Shown here: one piece after another, positions 6,552 through 13,062 of the stretch | Position numbering within the stretch: the first letter of the stretch is position 1 | Layout of the letters: the number at the start of each line of letters is the position of its first letter | From: Candidatus Tenderia sp. | Lineage (GTDB): Bacteria; Pseudomonadota; Gammaproteobacteria; Tenderiales; Tenderiaceae | Direction: 5' to 3' | NCBI GenBank assembly: GCA_030148045.1 | Contig: JASBUE010000165.1 | Coordinates: 1-13,640 of the forward strand | DNA length: 13,640 bases | Made by a program: the position numbers and the translations under genes | Notes under the pieces: generated by a model | The model's database searches: none | Seen by the model: the letters and a program-made list of their open reading frames with translations, nothing else | What the model was told of the DNA's origin: nothing

Positions 6552-6796
6552 CTGTTACCAACTCACCCATGCAGGCCATGGCGTTGCAATAACGTAATTT
6601 GGCGTGCTCGATTTTTCAGGGCAGGCGCTTGCCTCCCGCTCGTAATCTTGGCCTGTGAGCCATACATCACTTGCCCCGTGGGCAGATCGAGAAAGAACAA
6701 TCTGGAGCAGTACGGCGGCCCGTCGTAAATGGCACAAGGTGAATTATTGCACCTGGAGTTTTTTAATTTGGTGAAACGAATATGCGAGGCAAATAC
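6552..6796 (+). promoter_or_regulatory. Long structured 5' leader of the betaine operon
   Basis: About 245 nt with no supported gene. Hairpins visible by eye: GGG-c-AGGC-GCTT-GCCT-CCC at 6619-6637 (7 bp with one bulged C), TGCCC-cgt-GGGCA at 6672-6684, and AGGTG/CACCT at 6737-6754 close to a run of six T. Such a leader could hold a regulatory RNA element sensing SAM, SAH, glycine or osmotic state. I could not match it to the consensus of any riboswitch class I can recall. The extent depends on the predicted start site. Confidence 0.35.
6737..6764 (+). terminator. Attenuator-like hairpin plus T-run before the betaine operon
   Basis: A 5-bp stem AGGTG/CACCT (6737-6741 and 6750-6754) with an 8-nt loop is followed, after GGAG, by TTTTTT (6759-6764). 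The stem is short and the T-run is 4 nt away, so it is a weak intrinsic terminator at most. Its place, 33 nt before the GTG start, would suit conditional attenuation. Confidence 0.25.
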
Positions 6797-7615
6797 GTGA
6801 ACCAGACAAAGCATGCACAATCCTTCGGCGAGGATCCGATCTCCGTCCGCGACACTAGCCATTACAAGGAAGAATACGTCAAGAGTTTCGTTGAAAAGTG
6901 GGACGAACTGATCGACTGGGAAAAGCGCTGGCAAAGCGAGGGGGAGTTCTTTATCGAACAGCTGCGCTCCTACGGTGTCGAACGCGTGCTTGATGTGGCC
7001 ACCGGCACCGGCTTCCATTCCGTACGGCTGCTCAGCGCCGGCTTCGACGTGGTCAGCGCCGACGGCAGTCCCGAAATGTTGGCACGGGCGTTTCAGAATG
7101 CCCGCAACCGCGGTTATATTCTGCGCACCGTGCAGGCCGACTGGCGTTGGCTGAACCGCACCGTTCATGAGCAGTTCGACGCCGTGATCTGTCTCGGTAA
7201 CTCCTTTACCCATCTGTTCAAGGAGCATGACCGTCGCAAGTCCTTGGCCGAATATTACGCCACGCTCAATCACGACGGCATCCTGATGCTGGACCAGCGC
7301 AACTACGACGCCATCCTTGACGAGGGCTTCAGCACCAAGCATCAGTACTACTATTGCGGCGAGGACGTGGTGGCCGAGCCCGAGTACATCGACGACGGCC
7401 TGGCCCGTTTCCGCTACACCTTTCCCGACAAATCTTCGTACCACCTCAACATGTTTCCGCTGCGCAAGAAATACAGCCGCCGGCTGATGCACGAAGTGGG
7501 CTTTCAGCACATCGAGACCTACGGTGATTTCCAGGAGACCTTCAAGGCCAACGATCCGGATTTCCTGGTACACGTGGCGGAGAAGTCCTATCAGGAAGAA
7601 GACGAGGAAATCTAA
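6797..7615 (+). CDS. Glycine/sarcosine N-methyltransferase
   Basis: A SAM-dependent cytosolic enzyme that methylates glycine to sarcosine and on to dimethylglycine, the first two steps of de novo glycine betaine synthesis. The sequence follows the Halorhodospira/Aphanothece GSMT family over its whole length: VRDTSHYKEEYV near the start, the SAM motif VLDVATGTGFHSVRLL from V64, SADGSPEML, VQADWRWLNR, CLGNSFTHLF, LDQRNYD and NMFPLRKKYSRRLMHEVGF. R168 in LDQRNYD corresponds to the arginine reported as important in the Aphanothece enzyme (Arg169, as I recall). I place the start at GTG 6797 (272 residues): GAGG at 6786-6789 is 7 nt upstream, and the N-terminus then matches the family. The ATG at 6782 would add MRGKY with a poor ribosome site. 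The gene ends 2 nt before the next one. Confidence 0.95.
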   Translation: MNQTKHAQSFGEDPISVRDTSHYKEEYVKSFVEKWDELIDWEKRWQSEGEFFIEQLRSYGVERVLDVATGTGFHSVRLLSAGFDVVSADGSPEMLARAFQNARNRGYILRTVQADWRWLNRTVHEQFDAVICLGNSFTHLFKEHDRRKSLAEYYATLNHDGILMLDQRNYDAILDEGFSTKHQYYYCGEDVVAEPEYIDDGLARFRYTFPDKSSYHLNMFPLRKKYSRRLMHEVGFQHIETYGDFQETFKANDPDFLVHVAEKSYQEEDEEI

Positions 7616-7617
7616 AC

Positions 7618-8454
7618 ATGAGCAGTCACTATTCCGAAGCGGTCAATACCGCACGCGAGTATTACAACAGCGACGACGCCGATAATTTCTATGCCATCAT
7701 CTGGGGTGGCGAGGACATTCATATCGGTCTTTACCATTCGCCCGAGGAGGCGATCCCCGAGGCCAGTCACCGCACCGTGCGCCACATTGCGGAGAAAACC
7801 GAGCTGAAGCCGGAACACAAGGTGCTCGATATCGGCTCCGGTTATGGTGGCCTGGCACGTTATTTGGCGTCCACCTTCGGTTGTTCGATTGTCGCGCTCA
7901 ACCTGAGCGAGAAGGAAAATGAGCGTGCCCGCAAGCTCAACAAAGAGCGCGGACTAGAAGACGAGATCGATGTTGTTGACGGCAGCTTTGAGAACATTCC
8001 GGTGCAAGACAACTCTTTCGACGTGATCTTTTCGCAGGATGCCATCCTGCACAGCGGCCAGCGCGAGAAGGTGTTGGAAGAAGTTGCACGGGTGTTGAAA
8101 CCCGGCGGGCGGTTTATCTTTACCGATCCGATGCAGGCTGATGACTGTCCCGAAGGCGTGCTGGAGCCCATCCTCAAGCGCATCCATCTGTCGTCGCTGG
8201 GGTCGCCGCGTTTCTATCGCGAAACCGCGGCCAAGCTGGGTATGAACGAGGTCAGTTTTGAGGATCGCACCGACCAGCTGGTCATGCATTACAGCCGGGT
8301 TCTGCAGGAGACGGAAACACATGAAGCCGAATTGATCCACAAAATCGACAAGGCCTACGTCGAGCGCATGAAGACAGGTCTGAGCCACTGGATAGAAGGT
8401 GGCGAACGCGGCTATCTCACCTGGGGCTTTTTTGTTTTTCAGAGACAAAGCTGA
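7618..8454 (+). CDS. Sarcosine/dimethylglycine N-methyltransferase
   Basis: A 278-residue SAM-dependent cytosolic enzyme that takes sarcosine and dimethylglycine to glycine betaine, the last steps of the pathway. It matches the SDMT family end to end: ARE-YYNSDDADNFYAIIWGG near residues 13-32, DIHIGLYHSPEE, the SAM motif VLDIGSGYGGLARYL from V69, ALNLSEKENERARKLN, SQDAILHS, FTDPMQADDCPEG and a C-terminal HWIEGGERGYLTWGFFVF. P171 and M172 in TDPMQADD fall exactly at the residues reported to matter for substrate choice in the Aphanothece dimethylglycine methyltransferase (as I recall). It starts 2 nt after the GSMT stop, with GAGG inside the upstream gene as ribosome site, so the two are translated from one mRNA. 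Having both enzymes marks an organism that makes its own betaine rather than only importing it or oxidising choline. Confidence 0.95.
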   Translation: MSSHYSEAVNTAREYYNSDDADNFYAIIWGGEDIHIGLYHSPEEAIPEASHRTVRHIAEKTELKPEHKVLDIGSGYGGLARYLASTFGCSIVALNLSEKENERARKLNKERGLEDEIDVVDGSFENIPVQDNSFDVIFSQDAILHSGQREKVLEEVARVLKPGGRFIFTDPMQADDCPEGVLEPILKRIHLSSLGSPRFYRETAAKLGMNEVSFEDRTDQLVMHYSRVLQETETHEAELIHKIDKAYVERMKTGLSHWIEGGERGYLTWGFFVFQRQS

Positions 8455-8457
8455 GAA

Positions 8458-8472
8458 AGCCAACACCTGGCT
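8458..8472. terminator. Weak inverted repeat between convergent operons
   Basis: AGCCA-acacc-TGGCT, a perfect 5-bp stem, lies 3 nt after the betaine operon stop in the 53-nt gap to the convergent cobS gene. There is no adjacent T-run on either strand, so it would be at best part of a two-way terminator. No better terminator is visible in this gap. Confidence 0.25.
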
Positions 8473-8507
8473 GCTAATTCAGTCGGAAGGAAATATTGCC
8501 GGCGTTA

Positions 8508-9245
8508 TTATTCCATGAAGACCACGGCAAGTAGTATGGCTGTTTCGGTGATCTCGACCAATGCCCCGGCAGTATCGCCGCTGGTGCCGCCGAGACGCCG
8601 TTGCATGAGCCGGCGCAGCACCAGGAATACGCCGGCAAGGGCGGCCACCAGCCATAACGCCGCCAGCCCGATGAATGCAGGAATGGCAACCAGGGTGAGA
8701 ATAACAGCGAGCACACATGCGCGGCGTGGCAGATGGTTGGCTAGCAGGCTGCCCAGGCCGTGCGGCCGGACGTAAGGCGTGGTGAGGAACAGCAACACCA
8801 GTGCGGTGCGGCCGAGCACAGGTGTCACGACGAGGATTTCACAGTTGTCGTTCGGTATGAGATACGCCAACGTAGCGAATTTGATCAGCAGCGCCAGAAC
8901 CAGGGTGACTACGCCCGCCGGGCCGCAATAGGGATCTTTCATGATCGCCAGTGTCCGCTCGCGTTCACCGAGGCCGCCGAGCCAGGCATCGGCGCTGTCG
9001 GCGAGGCCGTCGAGATGCAGCGCCCCGGTCACGGCCACCCAGGCGACGAGCAACAGCGCGGCGGCCACCAGTGCGGGTGCGCCACTGAGCAGCCAGGCCA
9101 GCCCGGCGAGCAGTGCGCCGATGGCCAGGCCGACCAGCGGGTAGTAGGGCAGCGAGCGTCCGGTCGTCGTGGCATCCGGCGGATCCGCGAGACGAGTGGG
9201 CAAGGCGGTGAGAAACTGCAAGGCGACGACGAAGGGGCGCAACAT
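8508..9245 (-). CDS. cobS: Adenosylcobinamide-GDP ribazoletransferase (cobalamin synthase)
   Basis: An inner-membrane enzyme that joins adenosylcobinamide-GDP to alpha-ribazole (or its phosphate) in the last steps of cobalamin synthesis. With the ATG at 9245 it has 245 residues, about the E. coli CobS length (247). Landmarks: FVVALQFLTALPTRL at the N-terminus, the family motif HLDGLADSADAWLGG at 77-91 with acidic residues D79, D83 and D86 that probably bind metal, and MKDPYCGPAGV at 102-112. Several hydrophobic helices lie at about 37-75, 110-138 and 185-225. I prefer start 9245, which has GGAG over the upstream cobC stop region, to the in-frame ATG 9266, which would overlap cobC by 14 nt and lacks a ribosome site. 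It is the last gene of the minus-strand cobalamin operon and converges on the betaine operon. The same protein is called CobV in the Pseudomonas naming. Confidence 0.93.
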   Translation of the reverse strand: MLRPFVVALQFLTALPTRLADPPDATTTGRSLPYYPLVGLAIGALLAGLAWLLSGAPALVAAALLLVAWVAVTGALHLDGLADSADAWLGGLGERERTLAIMKDPYCGPAGVVTLVLALLIKFATLAYLIPNDNCEILVVTPVLGRTALVLLFLTTPYVRPHGLGSLLANHLPRRACVLAVILTLVAIPAFIGLAALWLVAALAGVFLVLRRLMQRRLGGTSGDTAGALVEITETAILLAVVFME

Positions 9246-9252
9246 GAGTGCG

Positions 9253-9945
9253 TTACTCCATGACATATGTCACGCCATCGAGCCGTACCGAGCCGTCCCC
9301 GCCGATGTGCACGCCGTGCAATTGTCCGTGTCCGACACTGAATTCTTGCAGTTGCGCCATGGAAACACCCGTTACCTGACAGAGCAGCACGCGAATGACT
9401 CCGCTGTGGGTGACGATCAACACACGCTGTGCAAGGTACTCCGTGACGATGTGGTTCCAGGCGTCGAGCACGCGCGCCTGGAATTGCGCCAGCGGTTCGC
9501 CACCGGGCGGCGTATTGTGGAGCGGATCGTTCCAGAAGCGGGTGAGGGCGTCGGCATCGGTCGCCATCAGTTCGGCGGCGGTGCGTCCCTCCCAGGCGCC
9601 AAAGTGCATTTCCATCAGACGTGCGTCGAATGAGAGCGGCGTCGAATAGCGCCTGGCATATTCCTCGGCGAATGTGGTGCAGCGTACCAGTGGCGAGCTG
9701 ATCACCCGGTCCCAGCGCTGCTTGCCGTTGATTGCAGCGTGCATCTGATCCAGACCGATAGCCGTCAGTGCGTCGTCCGTGTGGCCCCGGAAACGGCTGC
9801 CGCCCTCGACCTCGCCATGACGTAGGAGTCCGACGTGCAGGGATGCGCGAGTGCCGGCCGCTCCTGCGCATCCTGCGCCCGCGGCATTCGCACATCCCTG
9901 TGCAGCACGTGAGGCACGACGCTGGGAGCGACCGGTCAGCATCAC
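9253..9945 (-). CDS. cobC: Alpha-ribazole-phosphate phosphatase (histidine phosphatase family) with an unusual N-terminal extension
   Basis: A phosphoglycerate-mutase-like phosphatase that removes the phosphate of alpha-ribazole-5'-phosphate or of adenosylcobalamin-phosphate. The catalytic RHG motif is LLRHGEVEGG, with nucleophile His43 (numbered from GTG 9945). FGAWEGR and LIVTHSGVIRVLL supply the other active-site residues. Between cobT and cobS this role is well supported. The RHG motif normally lies within the first 10 or so residues; here about 38 come first, rich in Ala, Gly and Arg with three Cys/Ser-type small residues between them. No other ATG, GTG or TTG lies between 9940 and the RHG codons. 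The extension is encoded by a palindromic repeat element (9838-9900). The start is GTG 9945, overlapping the cobT stop by 4 nt, or the ATG directly after it at 9942. The extension may be harmless, processed or disordered. Confidence 0.9.
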   Translation of the reverse strand: MMLTGRSQRRASRAAQGCANAAGAGCAGAAGTRASLHVGLLRHGEVEGGSRFRGHTDDALTAIGLDQMHAAINGKQRWDRVISSPLVRCTTFAEEYARRYSTPLSFDARLMEMHFGAWEGRTAAELMATDADALTRFWNDPLHNTPPGGEPLAQFQARVLDAWNHIVTEYLAQRVLIVTHSGVIRVLLCQVTGVSMAQLQEFSVGHGQLHGVHIGGDGSVRLDGVTYVME

Positions 9946-9983
9946 TCGCTTTTTTCCGACGCGCAGGGACGCGCAAGTGCCGC
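9830..9983. repeat. REP-like palindromic repeat cluster at the cobT/cobC junction
   Basis: Three related copies of a 20-28 nt unit. Copy A (9830-9857) and copy B (9956-9983) are direct repeats that match at 24 of 28 positions by my count. Copy C (9881-9900) is inverted. A (9838-9856) and C (9882-9900) pair as a 19-bp stem with one G-U and one mismatch around a 25-nt loop. Core on the plus strand: CAGGGAtGCGCgAgTGCCG. The cluster lies inside the coding frames of CobT (C-terminal tail) and CobC (N-terminal extension). No transposase is nearby. Whether it is a dispersed family in this genome cannot be seen from one window. Confidence 0.7.
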
Positions 9984-11072
9984 GACAGGCAGGATGCCGG
10001 TAGCGGCCGATACGCCCGCCTCGGCGAACGTCGCCATCTCGTTGTGCAGCGCGCAGGCCATGCGCAACAGCGGTACGGCGACGGCGGCACCGCTGCCTTC
10101 GCCCAGGCGCAGGCCCAGGTCGAGCAACGGCCGTGCATCGAGAGCCTCAAGCACCGCGCGGTGGCCCGGTTCGGCCGAAGTGTGTGAAAACAGTAGCCAT
10201 TCCCCGCTACCGGGACACAGCCGGACGGCGGCGAGCGCCGCCACCGAACTGATGAAGCCATCGACCAGTACCGGCAGGCCGATGTGGGCGCAGGCGATAT
10301 AGGCACCGGTCAAGGCGGCGATCTCGAAACCGCCGAGACGCCGTAGCGCCTCCAGCGGCGTGCCGTGGTGCGTGCTGTGACAGGCCAGCGCGCGGCGGAT
10401 GACCTCGATTTTGTGGGTCACGCCGTGGGTATCCAGGCCGGTGCCCGGGCCGGCGAGATGTTCCGGCGGCGCATCGAGCAGGGCGCAGGCCAGGGCGGAG
10501 GCGGCGGTGGTGTTGCCGATGCCCATCTCGCCGCCGATGAACAGTTGCGCGCCATTCAACCGCGCCCGTTCAGCGGCATGACGGCCGACGCCGAGCGCAC
10601 GCCCGAGTTGGTAAACGTCCATTGCGGGTTCAAGCGTAAAATTGGCGGTGCCTGGACCGAGGTGACAGTCCTTAACGCGCTCGAGTGGACCGGTGTCGTG
10701 TGCCGTGCCGAGGTTAATGACTTCGAGTGGGGCGCCGAGAGTGCGCGCCGCTGTGCAGATCGCCGCGCCGCCGCGCGCGAAGTTCTTCACCCTCTCGGCG
10801 GTCACCGCCTGGGGGAACGCGGACACGCCTTCGGCCGCCACGCCGTGATCACCCGCGAATACCGTGATGTGCACCTTATCCACACACGGTTGCTCCGTGC
10901 CTTGCAGGGCGGCGAGCCGGATGGCGATCGCTTCCAATCGGCCAAGTGCGCCGGGCGGTTTGGTGAGTTGCGACTGCCGAGCTTCGGCCACCTGGCGCGC
11001 GCCGGCGTCGGGCAGCGCCGCCGGGATGGCCAGCCATTCGATGATTGCACCTTCATTCATACAGGCATTCAT
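9942..11072 (-). CDS. cobT: Nicotinate-nucleotide--dimethylbenzimidazole phosphoribosyltransferase
   Basis: A cytosolic enzyme that makes alpha-ribazole-5'-phosphate from nicotinate mononucleotide and dimethylbenzimidazole, activating the lower ligand of cobalamin. The product has 376 residues (E. coli CobT: 359). Motifs: LTKPPGALGRLEAIA near the N-terminus, VFAGDHGVAAEGVSAFP, FIGGEMGIGNTTAASAL, LRRLGGFEIAALTGAY, VDGFISSVAAL, FSHTSAEPGH and LRLGEGSGAAVAVPL, where E325 corresponds to the catalytic Glu317 of the Salmonella enzyme. The start is ATG 11072 rather than the longer frame to 11132, because GGAG lies 7 nt upstream and the ATGA overlaps the cobU stop. After the normal family end (EMATFAEAGVS) come about 21 further residues (AATGILPVAALARPCASEKS...), encoded partly by repeat copy B. 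The Pseudomonas name is CobU. Confidence 0.95.
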   Translation of the reverse strand: MNACMNEGAIIEWLAIPAALPDAGARQVAEARQSQLTKPPGALGRLEAIAIRLAALQGTEQPCVDKVHITVFAGDHGVAAEGVSAFPQAVTAERVKNFARGGAAICTAARTLGAPLEVINLGTAHDTGPLERVKDCHLGPGTANFTLEPAMDVYQLGRALGVGRHAAERARLNGAQLFIGGEMGIGNTTAASALACALLDAPPEHLAGPGTGLDTHGVTHKIEVIRRALACHSTHHGTPLEALRRLGGFEIAALTGAYIACAHIGLPVLVDGFISSVAALAAVRLCPGSGEWLLFSHTSAEPGHRAVLEALDARPLLDLGLRLGEGSGAAVAVPLLRMACALHNEMATFAEAGVSAATGILPVAALARPCASEKSE

Positions 11073-11590
11073 ACGGGTTCTCCTTTCAAGACATGGGGCA
11101 GACCGGCGATGGTCAGGATCACGCGCTCGCAAATCTGCGCCAGATCCTGATGCAGCCCACCGGCTTCGTCACAATAGCGGCGGGTTAGATCGCCCAACGG
11201 CATGACGCCCATGTTGGTTTCATTGCTGACCAGGATGATGTTGCCGGGCAAACTCGGCAGCGTGTCGAGCAGCGCCGCGCGCTCGCGCTCTAACGCGGAC
11301 GTGTCCTCCGCCATGAGCAAATTGGTGAGCCACAGCGTCAGGCAATCGACCAACAGGCAGCGGTCCGGCGCTGCATGGGCGAGCAAGGTCGCGGCAAGTG
11401 CACGCGGTTCTTCCACCACGGACCAGCCCTTCGGGCGGCGCGCGCGGTGCGCCGCGATGCGTGCGCGCATCTCATCGTCCCCGGCCGTGGCGGTGGCGAT
11501 GTAGGTGATGGGCAGGCCGCTTTCGCCGGCGAGGCGTTCGGCCAGGCGGCTCTTGCCGGAGCGCACGCCGCCGAGAATCAGTGTTTTCAC
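11069..11590 (-). CDS. cobU: Bifunctional adenosylcobinamide kinase / adenosylcobinamide-phosphate guanylyltransferase
   Basis: A 173-residue cytosolic enzyme that phosphorylates adenosylcobinamide and transfers GMP to it, giving adenosylcobinamide-GDP, the substrate of CobS. Walker A is GGVRSGKS at 7-14. H48 in RIAAHRARRP corresponds to the guanylylated His46 of Salmonella CobU. The Walker B-like LLVDCLTLWLTNLL has D82. VSNETNMGVMP and LGDLTRRYCDEAG complete the family signature. The start is GTG 11590, with GGAG about 9 nt upstream inside cobQ. The GTGA overlaps the cobQ stop, and the 3' end overlaps cobT by 4 nt, which points to translational coupling. The length is normal for the family (about 170-185). 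The Pseudomonas name is CobP. Confidence 0.95.
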   Translation of the reverse strand: MKTLILGGVRSGKSRLAERLAGESGLPITYIATATAGDDEMRARIAAHRARRPKGWSVVEEPRALAATLLAHAAPDRCLLVDCLTLWLTNLLMAEDTSALERERAALLDTLPSLPGNIILVSNETNMGVMPLGDLTRRYCDEAGGLHQDLAQICERVILTIAGLPHVLKGEPV

Positions 11591-13062
11591 GACAACGTCT
11601 CCAAGGACTCCAGTCCGAGCACCCGGGTGAGCATGTGCAGGTCGAGGTGCGCCGCCACGGCATCGGCCAGGCGCTCGATGGAAGATTCGCGCAGCGCGTG
11701 ATAATCGATGGTTTGCGCATCGTTCAAACCGGCCCAGGCGAGCAGCGCGGCGCAGGCCGGAGGTGATTCGAACAGGCCGTGCAGGTAGGTGCCGAGGATC
11801 TGTCCGTCCCCGGAAAGTGCACCATCGCAGCGATGCTCCAGATGCACGGCGGGGCGTGCAAGTGCAGGGCCCGTCGTCGCACCGGCGTGGATTTCATAAC
11901 CGGTGACCGGCGCATGCGCCAGCGCCAGCGTGCCGTGCACGTTGCGCAATTGCTTGTCGCGCGCCAGCGTCGTTTCCAGATCGAATATTCCAAGTCCATC
12001 GCTGCTGCCGGCTTCGCCTTCGAGTCCGTAAGGATCGTGTAGCGACAAGCCGAGCATCTGGAAGCCGCCGCAGATGCCGATGACCTTGCCGCCGTAACGC
12101 AGGTGCCGGTGGATCACGGTCTCCCAGCCGTGTTCGCGCAGCCAGGCGAGATCGGCACGCACGCTCTTGGAGCCGGGCAGGATGATCAGGTCGGCGGCTG
12201 GAACGACTTCATTGGGACCGATAAAACGCAGATCCACCTGCGGGTGCAGGCGTAACGGATCGAAATCCGTGTGATTGCTGATGCGCGGCAGGACCGGAAC
12301 CATAACTTGTAACACGTTGTCGTGCTTCTCGGCCTGGTGGGTTATGACGGCATCCTCGGCTTCGAGATGCAGACCGTGCAGATACGGCAGCACGCCCAGC
12401 ACCGGCTTGCCGGTGTACCGTTCCAGCCAGTCGAGGCCCGGTTGCAGCAAGGCGATGTCACCCCGGAAGCGGTTGATGACAAAGCCGGCCACGCGCGCCC
12501 GTTCGCTTGCGTTCAGGAGTTCGAGTGTGCCGACGAGGTGGGCGAAGACACCGCCGCGGTCGATGTCGGCCGCCAGAATCACCGGGCAGTCCACGCTTTC
12601 CGCGAAGCCCATGTTGGCGATGTCGCCCTCGCGCAGGTTGATCTCGGCCGGTGAGCCGGCACCCTCGACGATGAGTGCGTCGTATTGCGCGGCGAGCCGC
12701 TGGTAAGATTCCAGCACCGCCTTACGTGCGATGCGCTTGTAGTCGTGATAATCACGCGCGTCCATGTTGGCGATCGCTCGGCCGTGGATGATGACTTGCG
12801 CGCCGGTGTCGGTATTGGGCTTGAGCAGCACCGGATTCATGTCGGTGTGGGGTTTGATTCTGCAGGCTTGTGCCTGCACCGCCTGGGCGCGGCCGATCTC
12901 GCCGCCGTCGACGGTCACGGCGCTGTTCAGGGCCATGTTCTGCTGCTTGAAGGGCGCGACGCGCACGCCCTGGCGCGCCAGCCAGCGGCACAGGGCCGTG
13001 ACCAGCAAACTCTTGCCGGCATCGGAGGTGGTGCCCTGAACCATCAGCGTGGGCGTACTCAT
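11587..13062 (-). CDS. cobQ: Cobyric acid synthase (glutamine-hydrolysing)
   Basis: A 491-residue cytosolic amidotransferase that amidates four carboxylates of adenosylcobyrinate a,c-diamide with glutamine nitrogen and ATP, giving adenosylcobyrate. The N-terminal synthetase domain opens with MVQGTTSDAGKSLLV (P-loop with K17), then FKQQNMALNSAVT, IGRAQAVQAQAC, MNPVLLKPNTDTGAQVI, IVEGAGSPAEINL and ADIDRGGVFAHLVGT. The C-terminal class I glutaminase domain has IILPGSKSVRADL, the nucleophile C331 in VIGICGGFQMLG (Salmonella CbiP: Cys333) and a later active-site histidine in GTYLHGLFE. The start is ATG 13062, not the longer frame to 13125: GAGG lies 7 nt upstream, ATGA overlaps the cobD stop, and the P-loop then sits where the family has it. 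Four-nt overlaps join it to its neighbours on both sides. Also named CbiP. Confidence 0.96.
   Translation of the reverse strand: MSTPTLMVQGTTSDAGKSLLVTALCRWLARQGVRVAPFKQQNMALNSAVTVDGGEIGRAQAVQAQACRIKPHTDMNPVLLKPNTDTGAQVIIHGRAIANMDARDYHDYKRIARKAVLESYQRLAAQYDALIVEGAGSPAEINLREGDIANMGFAESVDCPVILAADIDRGGVFAHLVGTLELLNASERARVAGFVINRFRGDIALLQPGLDWLERYTGKPVLGVLPYLHGLHLEAEDAVITHQAEKHDNVLQVMVPVLPRISNHTDFDPLRLHPQVDLRFIGPNEVVPAADLIILPGSKSVRADLAWLREHGWETVIHRHLRYGGKVIGICGGFQMLGLSLHDPYGLEGEAGSSDGLGIFDLETTLARDKQLRNVHGTLALAHAPVTGYEIHAGATTGPALARPAVHLEHRCDGALSGDGQILGTYLHGLFESPPACAALLAWAGLNDAQTIDYHALRESSIERLADAVAAHLDLHMLTRVLGLESLETLS

Noticed and set aside
6552..6796. Known riboswitch (SAM, SAH, glycine) in the betaine leader
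   Set aside because: I could not find the conserved core of any of these classes by eye; only generic hairpins are visible, so no named class is assigned.
6563..7573. Minus-strand open frame of 336 codons across the GSMT gene and its leader
   Set aside because: Antisense to a methyltransferase that matches its family end to end; nothing recognisable in the translation.
10365..11150. Plus-strand open frame of 261 codons across cobT
   Set aside because: Shadow of cobT, which has its catalytic and signature motifs intact on the other strand.
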